Made by a program: the position numbers and the translations under genes
Origin: Rhodospirillaceae bacterium
GTDB lineage: Bacteria > Pseudomonadota > Alphaproteobacteria > UBA8366 > Aestuariispiraceae
Reading direction: 5' to 3'
DNA length: 56,287 nucleotides
Assembly (NCBI GenBank): GCA_002709955.1
Contig: PAQY01000009.1
Location: 1-56,287, forward strand
Shown: piece by piece, positions 7,586-15,751 of the stretch
Layout: the number at the start of each line of letters is the position of its first letter
How positions within the stretch are numbered: the first letter of the stretch is position 1
Notes under the pieces: model-generated
Database searches by the model: none
Told to the model about the DNA's origin: nothing
Seen by the model: only the letters and a program-made list of their open reading frames with translations

Positions 7586-7671
7586 TGGTGCGGGCGGCCG
7601 GACTCGAACCGGCACGGGCTAAAGCCCGAGGGATTTTAAGTCCCTTGCGTCTACCATTTCGCCACGCCCGC
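7586..7671 (-). tRNA. tRNA-Leu (anticodon UAA)
   Basis: The minus strand folds as a class II tRNA: acceptor GCGGGCG pairs with CGCCCGC, the T loop is GGTTCGAGTCC, and an extended variable arm (CGGGCTTTAGCCCG) is typical of leucine tRNAs. The anticodon stem-loop GGGACTTAAAATCCC carries TAA. CCA is encoded (7588-7586). The 3' half faces the integrase gene and is the probable attachment core, restored by the element on insertion. Confidence 0.97.
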
Positions 7672-7754
7672 AGCGGGTCTTCAGAGCATACCTCTTTCGA
7701 CCGGGCGGGAGAGTACCCGCCTCGGTTTCCGGGCGCAAGTTAGACGATGGGGAT

Positions 7755-8048
7755 TTACGCGTCTGGAACAGAAAAGAAGGTCTGAATCCGGTCCAGGATG
7801 TCATTGGCCGTGGGCAGGCCCAGATTGCGGACCAGGTCCGGCAGGGTCAGCCAGGCGACAAAGGCCCCGATCAGCAGAACGACGAAGAAGATCAGCCAGG
7901 CGCGCCATCCCGGACCCGACCGGCGATCCTTGTGCAGGAAACGCCCGCCGGTGCCATTGGCGGTGATGCTGTCGCGCAGCAACAAAGGCACGGTGCCGCC
8001 CAAAGTATCACCGCGATCCATCCGAATTTTACGTCGTCTCTGTTTCAT
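7755..8048 (-). CDS. Small single-span membrane protein
   Basis: About 97 residues if started at the ATG at 8048; the frame allows starts at 8096 and 8021 and none has a strong ribosome site. A basic cytoplasmic N-terminus (MKQRRRKIR) is followed by one membrane span, WLIFFVVLLIGAFVAWLTL (about residues 51-69), and a short tail. No family recognised. It is a single gene between the tRNA and a divergent small membrane-protein gene. Confidence 0.5.
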   Translation of the reverse strand: MKQRRRKIRMDRGDTLGGTVPLLLRDSITANGTGGRFLHKDRRSGPGWRAWLIFFVVLLIGAFVAWLTLPDLVRNLGLPTANDILDRIQTFFSVPDA

Positions 8049-8201
8049 ATACAGTGAAGGTCCCGGTCGGGGTGAATGATAAGATGGTATGCTCACCCTT
8101 TTTTATGTCGGAAAAATACGGCGACATCATGACAGCGATAGGGTGATTTTCGCGTGTTGTGCCGTATCGGGCCGGATCAAACAACAGCTGGAGTCAAATT
8201 T

Positions 8202-8372
8202 ATGGATCGCGGGTTGGTCTATTTCGGCATGATCGCCCTGGGGGCGGTGCTGCTGATCCTGATGTTCCGACGCCGCGCCAGCGGCACGCGACGTGGCGTG
8301 CTCAGCACGCTGATTGCCTGCGCCATCGCTGTCACCCTGACTTACATGATCCTGTTCAAACTGATGCAGTAG
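8202..8372 (+). CDS. Small two-span membrane protein, 56 residues
   Basis: The frame MDRGLVYFGMIALGAVLLIL has two hydrophobic segments (about residues 5-21 and 35-53) separated by a basic loop, FRRRASGTRRG. The ATG at 8202 is preceded by GGAG 11-12 bases upstream; longer starts lack one. The gene ends inside the tail of the CinA-type gene on the other strand (17-base overlap). Function unknown. Confidence 0.5.
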   Translation: MDRGLVYFGMIALGAVLLILMFRRRASGTRRGVLSTLIACAIAVTLTYMILFKLMQ

Positions 8373-9138
8373 GGGCGGATGCTGTGATGCGCTCTGCACG
8401 GTCGCCTAAATCTTGTATCAATCCTTCCAAGGCCTGGGCGGCGTGCTCCACCCGGTCTGGATCGTCGCCGCGCACGACCAGGGATACCTGAAATGCGGTC
8501 TTCGTCCAGGCGGGATAAGACCCGAAATCGACATCGGGATAGGCTTTTGCCAGCGCACCCAGCCCTTCTGCAATGCGCCCCTCCGGCAGGCCACAGCGCA
8601 GGGTGATCGATATCATCGGGCGGCCCCCTTTCAGGGTTGGCAGGATGCCATCCAGCATTGCCTGCATAATCTTTGGAACGCCCGCCATGACATGGACATT
8701 GCCGATGCGAAACCCCGGCGCGGCGGAAATCGGATTGTCGATCAGGGTTGCCCCGGCGGGAATACGCGCCATGCGCAGCCGCGCTTCATTAATCTCAAGC
8801 CCGGAATTCTGATAGTGGATTTCCAGCCGTCGCAACGCTTCTGGATCAATATCGATGGAAACCCCCATCGCTTCGGCCACGCAATCGGCGGTGATGTCAT
8901 CATGGGTCGGTCCAATTCCCCCGGTGGTGAAGACATAGGTGAAATTGGCGCTCAATTCCCGAACCGTGCGAATGATGATGTCTGGGATATCTGGAATGAC
9001 CCGCGCTTCGGTTAGGCGCACGCCGACCCCGTTTAGTTTCTCTGCAATATAGGGCAGGTTCTTGTCATGGGTGCGGCCCGACAGGACCTCATTCCCGATG
9101 ATGATCAGGGCGGCGGTGACAGATGCAGATGGGGCCAT
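8356..9138 (-). CDS. CinA/MoaB-type molybdopterin-binding domain protein (COG1058)
   Basis: A 260-residue protein with the MoCF-biosynthesis fold: LIIIGNEVLSGRTHDKN (about residues 10-26) and the signature FTTGGIGPTHDDIT (about 69-82). In full CinA this domain is fused to a nicotinamide-nucleotide deamidase domain; here the C-terminal domain is absent, giving the short form common in Alphaproteobacteria. Short forms are thought to act in ADP-ribose or NAD-derived nucleotide clean-up, but this is not shown here. It starts 10 bases after the S9 peptidase stop and is probably in one operon with it. Confidence 0.85.
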   Translation of the reverse strand: MAPSASVTAALIIIGNEVLSGRTHDKNLPYIAEKLNGVGVRLTEARVIPDIPDIIIRTVRELSANFTYVFTTGGIGPTHDDITADCVAEAMGVSIDIDPEALRRLEIHYQNSGLEINEARLRMARIPAGATLIDNPISAAPGFRIGNVHVMAGVPKIMQAMLDGILPTLKGGRPMISITLRCGLPEGRIAEGLGALAKAYPDVDFGSYPAWTKTAFQVSLVVRGDDPDRVEHAAQALEGLIQDLGDRAERITASAPTASV

Positions 9139-9148
9139 TTGGATATTC

Positions 9149-11101
9149 CTAAGACCGAAGGTTCATGATGGTGATGGGGGAGATATCGCCCGCCGGGGTA
9201 AAATCAAAGATTTGTCCATAAAAAGACAGTTCCGCCTGCAGGGCGGCCCGGACCGAGTCTGCCCCGCGAAAGCCATGCCCCTCTCCCTGGAACAACAGAT
9301 AGGCGACGGGCAGGCCCTTTTCTTTCAGAACCTCTACCATGGCTTCGGCCTGATTGGGGGGGACGACCTTATCTTCCGCGCCTTGCAGGAACAGGATCGG
9401 ACAATCCAATCCGTCTGTATGGTGCAGGGGGGATCGCGCGTGATACACCGCCTTTTCCTGTGGCCAGGGGCCGATCAGGCTGTCCAGATAGCGGCTTTCA
9501 AATTTATGCGTGTCCCGCGCCAGGGTTTCCAGATCCCCGATGCCATAGGACGACCGCCCCGCCTTGAAGACGGATCGGAAGGCCAGCGCGCTGAGCGTCG
9601 TATAGCCCCCCGCACTGCCACCAACGATGATCAGGCGATCGGGGTCCACCAACCCTTCCGCCACCAGATATTTCGCGGCGTTACAGCAGTCATCCACATC
9701 AACAATGCCCCATTGCCCCAGCAAGCGCCGGCGATAGGCCCGACCATAGCCGGTGCTGCCGCCGTAATTCACGTCGGCTACGGCAAATCCGCGCGTGGTC
9801 CAGAACTGCACCTTGGCGGAATATCCGGAATCGGCCTGCCCGGTCGGACCGCCATGCCCCATGACGATCAGGGGCGGGCGCTCCCCTTCCATCGGGCAAT
9901 AGTCCGCATTGGCGGGGGCATAGAAAAAGGCATGCGCAACCTGACCATTTTCGGTTGGAAAGGTGATGGCGTGTGGTCTGGAAATACTGCCATCGGGGAT
10001 ATCGGTGCTGCTTGCCGCGCGCAGGATAGTTTCCGGCTGTGCCCCGCCAAAGGTCAATTGCACGATGGCGGCGGGCCCGTCCGGCCTGGCCCCGCAGAAG
10101 ACGGCCCTGTTGCCCTGGGCCAGCAGACCATCGAAGCGGCACCAGGGCAGGTCAATCGGCGTTGCCTTGCCGGTGTCCAGATCAAACAGAGCCAGTCGCC
10201 ATTCGCCCGCCACGGCAAAGGTCACAACGGCTGTATGCGAATCCAGAAAGGCATAGCTCCGCATACCAAATTGCCAATGCGGCAGGCCGAATTCCGCCTG
10301 CGCCTTAAAATGGGCAGGTGGGTCACCGTCCCGATACAGGTTCCAGAACCCGCTTTCATCGGAGATATAGTATAATCGACCATCCGGCGCATATTCCGGC
10401 TGAAACACGCTTGTATCACTCCCACCGGCGACGGTGCGAACGGTCGTTGGGGTCCCATTGGCATCCAGATGCGCTTCCCTGCACAGGCTGCCATCCCAGG
10501 GCATGTTGGGGTGATACCACTCAATCCAGGCCAGCTTTTGCCCATCGGGTGACAGGCGCGGGGCGGCATAGAAATCCGCCCCTTCGGCCAGGGGAGTGAC
10601 GCGCCCGTCAAAACCGATGGCGACCAACAGGTTTTCTGCTTCCTGTCCGGGGCGGGATCGTTCCGCCACGGCGATCAGGCGGGACCGGGCCGGATCGGGC
10701 AGAAAGTCGGCAAACTGTGTCCCATCATCCTGTGTTATCGGTTCCGGCGTTCCTTCCTGTACCACACGGTAAATTCGCTTGTCCGTGTCATTCAGGTACC
10801 AGGCTGTATCCCCAGCGGCGGCGAAGGCGCGCCCGCCATATTCATGCACATGGCTGCGCACGGTATGGTCTGGCGCGCTGATATCTTTCGCCCCCGATTG
10901 CGCGGTATGGCGTACCAGAACGCTGCGCCCCTTGTCCCAGGGTCGCAATTCTGTCCAATAGACCGCGTCCGGGGTCATCGCGACAAAGCCCAGACCGACG
11001 GTGCCACGGGTAATCGATTCCTCCGTCACGGGGGAGGTCCAGGAACCACACGGGGCAGGTTTCGGATCAGAATTGGGTTTTGTGTCAGATGTTGGTGGCA
11101 T
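9149..11101 (-). CDS. S9 family (prolyl oligopeptidase-type) aminopeptidase
   Basis: A 650-residue serine peptidase of the acylaminoacyl/dipeptidyl peptidase group (COG1506). An N-terminal beta-propeller (about 30-370) carries repeated WD/TolB-like motifs such as SPDGQKLAWIEW. The alpha/beta-hydrolase domain has the nucleophile in VGGSAGGYTT (Ser near 495), Asp in GAEDKVVPP (near 577) and His in GEGHGFR (near 608). There is no signal peptide, so it should act on peptides in the cytoplasm. The ATG at 11101 lies about 150 bases from rpmJ, which is divergent. Confidence 0.93.
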   Translation of the reverse strand: MPPTSDTKPNSDPKPAPCGSWTSPVTEESITRGTVGLGFVAMTPDAVYWTELRPWDKGRSVLVRHTAQSGAKDISAPDHTVRSHVHEYGGRAFAAAGDTAWYLNDTDKRIYRVVQEGTPEPITQDDGTQFADFLPDPARSRLIAVAERSRPGQEAENLLVAIGFDGRVTPLAEGADFYAAPRLSPDGQKLAWIEWYHPNMPWDGSLCREAHLDANGTPTTVRTVAGGSDTSVFQPEYAPDGRLYYISDESGFWNLYRDGDPPAHFKAQAEFGLPHWQFGMRSYAFLDSHTAVVTFAVAGEWRLALFDLDTGKATPIDLPWCRFDGLLAQGNRAVFCGARPDGPAAIVQLTFGGAQPETILRAASSTDIPDGSISRPHAITFPTENGQVAHAFFYAPANADYCPMEGERPPLIVMGHGGPTGQADSGYSAKVQFWTTRGFAVADVNYGGSTGYGRAYRRRLLGQWGIVDVDDCCNAAKYLVAEGLVDPDRLIIVGGSAGGYTTLSALAFRSVFKAGRSSYGIGDLETLARDTHKFESRYLDSLIGPWPQEKAVYHARSPLHHTDGLDCPILFLQGAEDKVVPPNQAEAMVEVLKEKGLPVAYLLFQGEGHGFRGADSVRAALQAELSFYGQIFDFTPAGDISPITIMNLRS

Positions 11102-11253
11102 GAATCCCCCTGGTGCATAAAAAAGTGTCGTTCAAGAGCCTAGTCGGCAAAACCCGTTTGACAAGCATAGGTCCGGTCCATATGTTCCGCCGGTCTTTCG
11201 CCGGGGCCTTTTGGGATTGACCTGAAGGAAACCGAAAATAACGGAGAAGCGCC

Positions 11254-11379
11254 ATGCGCATCGCAAGCTCGCTGAAAACGCTGAAAAAGCGTGAAAAAGA
11301 TTGCCGCATCATCCGCCGTAAAGGTCGGGTGTTTGTGATCAACAAGAAGAACCCTCGCTTTAAGGCGAAACAGGCTTAA
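11254..11379 (+). CDS. rpmJ: 50S ribosomal protein L36
   Basis: A 41-residue basic protein, [20 protein letters not shown] onward, matching the alphaproteobacterial L36 that binds 23S rRNA in the large subunit. It has only one of the zinc-ligand cysteines of classical L36 (the zinc-free form), and the [20 protein letters not shown] core is conserved. GGAG lies 7 bases before the ATG. It is a lone gene with its own promoter region and a following hairpin. Confidence 0.95.
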   Translation: MRIASSLKTLKKREKDCRIIRRKGRVFVINKKNPRFKAKQA

Positions 11380-11433
11380 GTCTGACGCTGAAGGCCCGCA
11401 ACAGCGCTATGGCGCTGGCGGTTGGTGTTTTGG

Positions 11434-11466
11434 AAACCGCGTCCGATCAGGGCGCGGTTTTCGCTT
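11434..11466 (+). terminator. Rho-independent terminator after rpmJ
   Basis: AAACCGCG (11434-11441) pairs with CGCGGTTT (11453-11460) around an 11-base loop and is followed by a short T-containing run. It lies between the convergent rpmJ and amidohydrolase genes. Confidence 0.6.
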
Positions 11467-11494
11467 GTCTGAAATTTCATTGATATCAAAGCCG

Positions 11495-12382
11495 TCACTC
11501 GGCAGCTTCTGCCCGAATTGAATTTCGGTGATCCCGGGCAAATTGGGCCAGGCTTGCGATTAACCCGGTCAGGCTGTTGCGCAGCGCCTGATAGCCCTGT
11601 CCGGGCTGTAGCGTTCCTTCATCCATATAAAGCGCCCGGTTGATTTCGATCTGCAGGCTGTGACGCCCCTGATCCGGCGCGGCATAGGCCCGCACCAATT
11701 CCGCACCCCGATAGGGATCGTTCAGGCGCACGGCATATCCCTGTTTCTGCAGAAAATCGCGGACGAAATCTGTATAGGCACCATCGCAACTGGTGCCGTC
11801 CCGATCGCCCAGCACAAAATCTGCGCGCCCGCCAAAGCGCCCGCCCCCTGCCATGAAAGGGCTGCTGGTCGATGGCATGGAATGACAGTTTAAGTGATAG
11901 ACACAGCCATGGGCGCTGTGAAGGCGACGGATCTCTGTTTCCAGCGTTTCGTGATAGGGCCGCCAATATTTCTCAATCCGGCGATGGACGGCGGTGACGG
12001 GCAGTTTTCCTGCATAAAGCGGCCGATTGGGCGGATAGGTTTTCCAGACAAGGCCATGGCCCAGCCGGGATTTCTCCGTCGGGCGCAGCGGCTCTGGCCA
12101 GGTGCCCATCAACAGGCCCGGATCAATATCTGTCGCCGCCCGGTTGGGATCGATGTAGCTGCGGGGAAAGCGCGCGCACAACAAAGTCGCACCCCATTGC
12201 GCGGCCGTTCCGAACAGGTCGTCAACGAAGCTGTCTTCTACCCGGCGCAGATCCGCCTTCGGCACCAGAGATTGGAAGTCATCTGGATAATCATGACCGG
12301 AATGCGGTGAATCCAGAACAAGGGGCACCTCTACCGATTCCGGAAGCGTTAGATCATAAACGCCTGGTACTTGATACAGCAT
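11495..12382 (-). CDS. N-formylglutamate amidohydrolase family protein
   Basis: A 295-residue zinc-dependent amidohydrolase that would cleave N-formylglutamate or a related N-acyl amino acid, as in the last step of one histidine breakdown route. VPLVLDSPHSGHDYP (about 20-34) contains the metal-binding His; the DxxVD-like SFVDDLFGTA and RSYIDPNRAATDID follow, and HLNCHSMPS (about 163-171) holds further ligands. No other hut genes are nearby, so the physiological substrate is uncertain. It is a single gene, convergent with rpmJ. Confidence 0.88.
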   Translation of the reverse strand: MLYQVPGVYDLTLPESVEVPLVLDSPHSGHDYPDDFQSLVPKADLRRVEDSFVDDLFGTAAQWGATLLCARFPRSYIDPNRAATDIDPGLLMGTWPEPLRPTEKSRLGHGLVWKTYPPNRPLYAGKLPVTAVHRRIEKYWRPYHETLETEIRRLHSAHGCVYHLNCHSMPSTSSPFMAGGGRFGGRADFVLGDRDGTSCDGAYTDFVRDFLQKQGYAVRLNDPYRGAELVRAYAAPDQGRHSLQIEINRALYMDEGTLQPGQGYQALRNSLTGLIASLAQFARDHRNSIRAEAAE

Positions 12383-12583
12383 ATTGTCCGGGAATCCCGT
12401 CTGGTCTGAATGTGATCCTGCTACTATACACGAGATAGCAATCCTGGCTGTAAAATCAAAGCATCATCACGTCTCAGCCAAAAGTTTCCAGCATGCCATA
12501 AATAAAATGGGTCGATGATGGACAGCATCATGATGCGATGGCTATAGTCCCGCATCTCAACGATACCGCAGAAAGGGTCCTCG

Positions 12584-13054
12584 ATGACTGGCAAGATTGA
12601 CGCGCGTTTAGAAGAACTTGGCATCGAACTGCCGCAAGTCCCGCCGCCGGCTGGTGCCTATGTTGGGGTGGTTCAAACCGGCAATCTTCTGTTCGTTGCC
12701 GGGCAGGTGCCCTTCTGGAACGGGGAACGCCGTCATATCGGAAAGGTCGGCACGGATCTGACGGTTGAGCAGGGTCAGGAGGCAGCGGGTGTCTGTGCAT
12801 TGAATATCCTGGCCCAGGCAAAGGCGGCTCTTGGCGGTGATCTGGACCGGATCACGCGCATTGTAAAACTGGGGGGATTCGTCAATTGCCCCCCCGACTT
12901 TGACCAGCATCCGGTCGTCATCAATGGCGCATCGAATTTGATTGGCGAAATTTTTGGGGAAGACATTGGTGCCCATGCGCGGTTTGCGATGGGGGCTGGG
13001 TCTTTGCCCTTTAATGTCGCGGTGGAAATTGATGCTGTGATCGAGGTTAAGTGA
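12584..13054 (+). CDS. RidA family protein (YjgF/YER057c/UK114)
   Basis: A 156-residue member of the RidA group, trimeric proteins that often deaminate reactive enamines or imines. The N-terminal LEELGIELPQVPPPAGAYVG and the LLFVAGQVPF strand place it in the longer COG0251 subgroup, not in classical RidA; whether it has the catalytic arginine of true RidA is not clear from sequence. Its stop overlaps the next ATG (ATGA-type, 1-3 bases), so it is coupled to the CitE-like gene, which hints at a shared catabolic role. Confidence 0.88.
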   Translation: MTGKIDARLEELGIELPQVPPPAGAYVGVVQTGNLLFVAGQVPFWNGERRHIGKVGTDLTVEQGQEAAGVCALNILAQAKAALGGDLDRITRIVKLGGFVNCPPDFDQHPVVINGASNLIGEIFGEDIGAHARFAMGAGSLPFNVAVEIDAVIEVK

Positions 13055-13923
13055 TGGCGCTGCGCCCCCCGGCATTACGCCGTACCTGGCTGTTTACGGG
13101 CGGTTCTGATCGTGACCGGCAGCTTGCAGCGGGCCAGTCAGGCGCGGATGTGATTATCCTGGAACTTGAGGATTTCACACGCCCGGCCCATCGCCCTGCA
13201 GCCCGTGCCCTGGCGGCGGAATTGTTTGCGGCCTGGCGCAAGGCAGGCGCGGTGGCTGCCGTTCGGGTCAATCCCCTGTCCGGCGATGGCGTCGATGATT
13301 TGACCGCAATCCTGCCCGCTGGCCCGGATGTCGTGATGCTGCCCAAGGTCGATGGCCCCACGCGCATTCAGGACCTGGCCAAGGTGATGGACCGGATCGT
13401 CGGGGACAAGGCCAGACAGATGGAAATCGTTCCCAATGTGGAACTGGCCCGGGGCCTGATGCAGACCTATGACATTGCGCGATCCGACCCCCGCGTGACG
13501 GCATGCCTTGTCGCGTCTGAAGACATGGCGGCGGATCTGGGGGCAGAACGGGGGCGCGACGGACAGGAATTGCTGTATGTCCGCCAGCGCTTCCACCTGG
13601 AATGTCGCGCGGCGGGCGTGGTTTCCATCGATTGCCCCTATACCTATACTGATTTGGAAGGGCTGGAGGCGGAACCCCGCCATGCCAAACGTCTGGGCTA
13701 TACCGCCAAAAGCCTGGTGCGACCGGATCATGCCCAGGTGATCAACGGAATTTTCATGCCCGATGCTCAGGCAATTGCCCAGGCCCAACGGATCGTCGAT
13801 GCCTTTAATGCGGCAGACTCCGCTCATGTGGAACTGGACGGCGTGATGCTGGAATTGCCCATGATCAGCAATGCCCAACGCCTGCTGGCCCGCGCTAAGG
13901 CCTATCAGGACTGGCAGGCATAG
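13054..13923 (+). CDS. HpcH/HpaI aldolase/citrate lyase (CitE-like) family protein
   Basis: A 289-residue TIM-barrel lyase of the CitE group, which cleaves or forms C-C bonds in acyl-CoA esters such as malyl-CoA or citramalyl-CoA. RRTWLFTGGSD, the metal-site strand VIILELEDFTRPAHRPAAR and VRVNPLSGDG are the family signatures; VPNVELARGL and CLVASEDMAADLG carry further ligands. A GTG one codon earlier is possible, but the ATG at 13054 overlaps the upstream stop. The exact substrate cannot be read from the sequence. Confidence 0.88.
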   Translation: MALRPPALRRTWLFTGGSDRDRQLAAGQSGADVIILELEDFTRPAHRPAARALAAELFAAWRKAGAVAAVRVNPLSGDGVDDLTAILPAGPDVVMLPKVDGPTRIQDLAKVMDRIVGDKARQMEIVPNVELARGLMQTYDIARSDPRVTACLVASEDMAADLGAERGRDGQELLYVRQRFHLECRAAGVVSIDCPYTYTDLEGLEAEPRHAKRLGYTAKSLVRPDHAQVINGIFMPDAQAIAQAQRIVDAFNAADSAHVELDGVMLELPMISNAQRLLARAKAYQDWQA

Positions 13924-13982
13924 CCATCTTAATGCGCCGGCGGATGCCCCTGTGCGATTTGCATTGAATATGCCTGACCGCC

Positions 13983-14157
13983 CTGGACCCCGGATCACGT
14001 CCGGGGTGACAAAAAGAGTGGAACGCAAAGGGCGCGGAGAAACGCAGAGGGCGCAAAGACAAATACAGGTTCGTCTCTCCCGCGACGGCGGGAGTCCTGG
14101 GCGGTCTGCTCTGAACCTGCCTGACCACTCTGGACCCCGGATTGGGTCCGGGGTGAC
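13983..14157. repeat. Cluster of intergenic palindromic repeats
   Basis: Two 28-bp near-identical copies (13983-14010 and 14130-14157, three differences) each form an ACCCCGGA/TCCGGGGT hairpin. Between them are a second hairpin type, CTCCCGC-GACG-GCGGGAG (14077-14094), and an A/G-rich stretch of imperfect direct repeats (about 14020-14060). Similar palindromes are scattered in genomes of several alphaproteobacterial groups. A degenerate relative of the 28-bp unit appears near 38507-38530. The rest of the 13924-14266 gap holds the terminator below and nothing else recognised. Confidence 0.8.
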
Positions 14158-14189
14158 GGTGTTGTGGCATATTAGGGGTCCTGCCGATC

Positions 14190-14226
14190 AAAAAAGTAGC
14201 CCCGGACAGGGGGATCGTCCGGGGCT
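14190..14226 (-). terminator. Strong Rho-independent terminator for the 59-residue gene
   Basis: On the minus strand, AGCCCCGGAC and GTCCGGGGCT form a perfect 10-bp stem (14226-14217 with 14207-14198) with a 9-base loop, followed after ACT by a run of six T (14195-14190). It lies 40 bases after the small gene's stop. Confidence 0.85.
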
Positions 14227-14266
14227 CAGTTTGGGATCTGCACTGGGGTGCTTCGGTAATCAATGT

Positions 14267-14446
14267 TCAGGCACTTGCACTCTGGGGCAGGGACGTTTCT
14301 TTGCGCCCCCAATTCATCAAGCGGGCAAGACGGCGTTTGGTCTGGTTGATCGATTGCCAGGACCGATATGCCTTAGCTTCATTCACCTGTTGGCGGTGTG
14401 ACGCATAAAAAGTCAGGGTCATCAGATCATAGGGCATGTAGTACAT
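14267..14446 (-). CDS. Small basic protein, 59 residues
   Basis: A 59-residue protein, MYYMPYDLMTLTFYASHRQQ onward, basic and tryptophan-containing (YRSWQSINQTKRRLARLMNW). An excellent AAGGAGA ribosome site sits 8 bases before the ATG, and the gene ends at its own strong terminator, so it is a complete transcription unit. It has the size and charge pattern of DUF1127-like small regulators but not their sequence, so I do not assign it. It is divergent from the LysR-type regulator with a 138-base gap that could serve both. Confidence 0.7.
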   Translation of the reverse strand: MYYMPYDLMTLTFYASHRQQVNEAKAYRSWQSINQTKRRLARLMNWGRKETSLPQSASA

Positions 14447-14584
14447 AATACCTCTCCTTACACTTGGGTTTCCGGGGCGTTTGATCGCCTTAACTGATCC
14501 TAAGATGGGGTAAATCTTTGCGCTTCACAAACGAGTAATTTTTGGTTTATAATTAAGATATACTATTCTATAAAGGATATCGTC

Positions 14585-15517
14585 ATGCGCTCCCTTCCAC
14601 CCTTATCGTCGCTGCGGGCCTTTGAGGCTGCGGCCCGTCACCTCAGTTTCAAGCTGGCGGCGGAGGAATTGCGCGTGACGCCAGCGGCGGTCAGCCAGCA
14701 GATCAAGACATTAGAAGATCATTGCGGTCTGACCCTGTTCCGGCGGCTGACCCGCGCCCTTGCCCTGACGGAGGCCGGACGGGCCGCCGCCCCGGCCCTG
14801 ACCGATGCATTTGATCAATTGGAAGCGGCCTATGGTCTGATGCGCAATGGGGGGCGCGATGGGCCCCTGACGGTGACGCTGCCGCCGTCTATGGCGGGAA
14901 AATGGTTGGTGCCGCGCCTGGGCCGGTTCCATGCGGCCCATCCTGAAATCGAATTGCGCATCGATGCCAATGCCAAACTGGTTCAGTTCGACAAGGAAGA
15001 GATTGATATGGGCATTCGGTTCGGCCTGGGGTCCTATCCCGGCCTGACCTGTGAGCGGCTGTTTGCAACCCCCACCGTTCCGGTGTGCAGTCCCAGCCTT
15101 GTGAATGGACCAAATCCTTTAAAGAAACCGGAGGATTTAAAGAACCATACACTGATCCATATTCAGGATACGGGCGCTGCGGCGATGGAGGATACTTGGG
15201 CCCTTTGGCTGCGCGCGGCAGGCATAACCGGTGTGGATGCAAACCGGGGTCCGCGCTTCAATGATTACATTCTGGCAATCGATTTCGCGGCGTCCGGTCA
15301 GGGCGTTGCGCTGGTCGGGCATGTTTTTGTAGAGGCGGAGCTGGCCAGCGGAAAACTGGTGCAGCCCTTTGCCAATGCGCTGCAGATTAATGAGCGGCTG
15401 GGCTATCATCTGGTATATCCGCCCACAAATGCGGCCGACCCCCGGTTACAGGCGTTTCGTGCGTGGCTGTTTGAAGAACGCGATCAGGCGCTGAAGCAAT
15501 CGGCACTGTTGGCATGA
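14585..15517 (+). CDS. LysR-type transcriptional regulator (GcvA-like)
   Basis: A 310-residue LysR protein. The N-terminal winged helix-turn-helix covers residues 1-62 (SLRAFEAAARHLSFKLAAEE, then VTPAAVSQQIKTLE), followed by the linker helix and a periplasmic-binding-like effector domain from about 90 to 300. The PPLSSLRAFEAAARHLSF start and the 'DIGIRFG'-type segment (here EIDMGIRFGLG) are typical of the GcvA branch. LysR proteins usually control a divergent neighbour; here that would be the 59-residue gene, an inference from position only. Confidence 0.92.
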   Translation: MRSLPPLSSLRAFEAAARHLSFKLAAEELRVTPAAVSQQIKTLEDHCGLTLFRRLTRALALTEAGRAAAPALTDAFDQLEAAYGLMRNGGRDGPLTVTLPPSMAGKWLVPRLGRFHAAHPEIELRIDANAKLVQFDKEEIDMGIRFGLGSYPGLTCERLFATPTVPVCSPSLVNGPNPLKKPEDLKNHTLIHIQDTGAAAMEDTWALWLRAAGITGVDANRGPRFNDYILAIDFAASGQGVALVGHVFVEAELASGKLVQPFANALQINERLGYHLVYPPTNAADPRLQAFRAWLFEERDQALKQSALLA

Positions 15518-15751
15518 TGTGAATGCAAACGGAGGTCCCCTGTTCGGAGACCCCCGGTTGGTTTCGCGTCTTACACGCTCATTTATTCTGGAACCAGGTC
15601 CCACCGGCCGTTGTGAGAGGGCTCCGTCCACCCCAGGGTTTTGGGGCGGATGTTTCACCAACGAATTTTACTTCGTCCGCGCAAGAGAAGTGTCCCCCCA
15701 AAGACCAAATCGAGTCAAGAGACCCGTCTCGCGCTGCGAATTCGCAATGCA

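Larger units (their letters stand above)
1..7588. mobile_element. Integrated element (prophage or phage satellite) in tRNA-Leu, left end outside window
   Basis: A tyrosine integrase gene ends 34 bases from the CCA end of tRNA-Leu(UAA), the usual layout of an element inserted at a tRNA 3' end. Inside are an Arc-type repressor, an AlpA-like DNA-binding protein, a Toprim primase, a RepA-type helicase and a leftward chain of short overlapping genes. No terminase, portal, capsid or lysis gene is recognisable in the visible part, so a complete prophage, a satellite and a decayed prophage all remain possible. The second attachment site is not seen and should lie left of base 1. Codon use is less G+C-rich than in the flanking core genes. 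Confidence 0.85.

Noticed and set aside
9062-10375. 437-codon frame opposite the S9 peptidase
   Set aside because: Opposes a clear S9 peptidase with intact catalytic motifs and starts inside the CinA-type gene.
13138-14028. 296-codon minus-strand frame over the CitE-like gene
   Set aside because: Its N-terminus is encoded by the palindromic repeat DNA and the rest mirrors the CitE-like gene.
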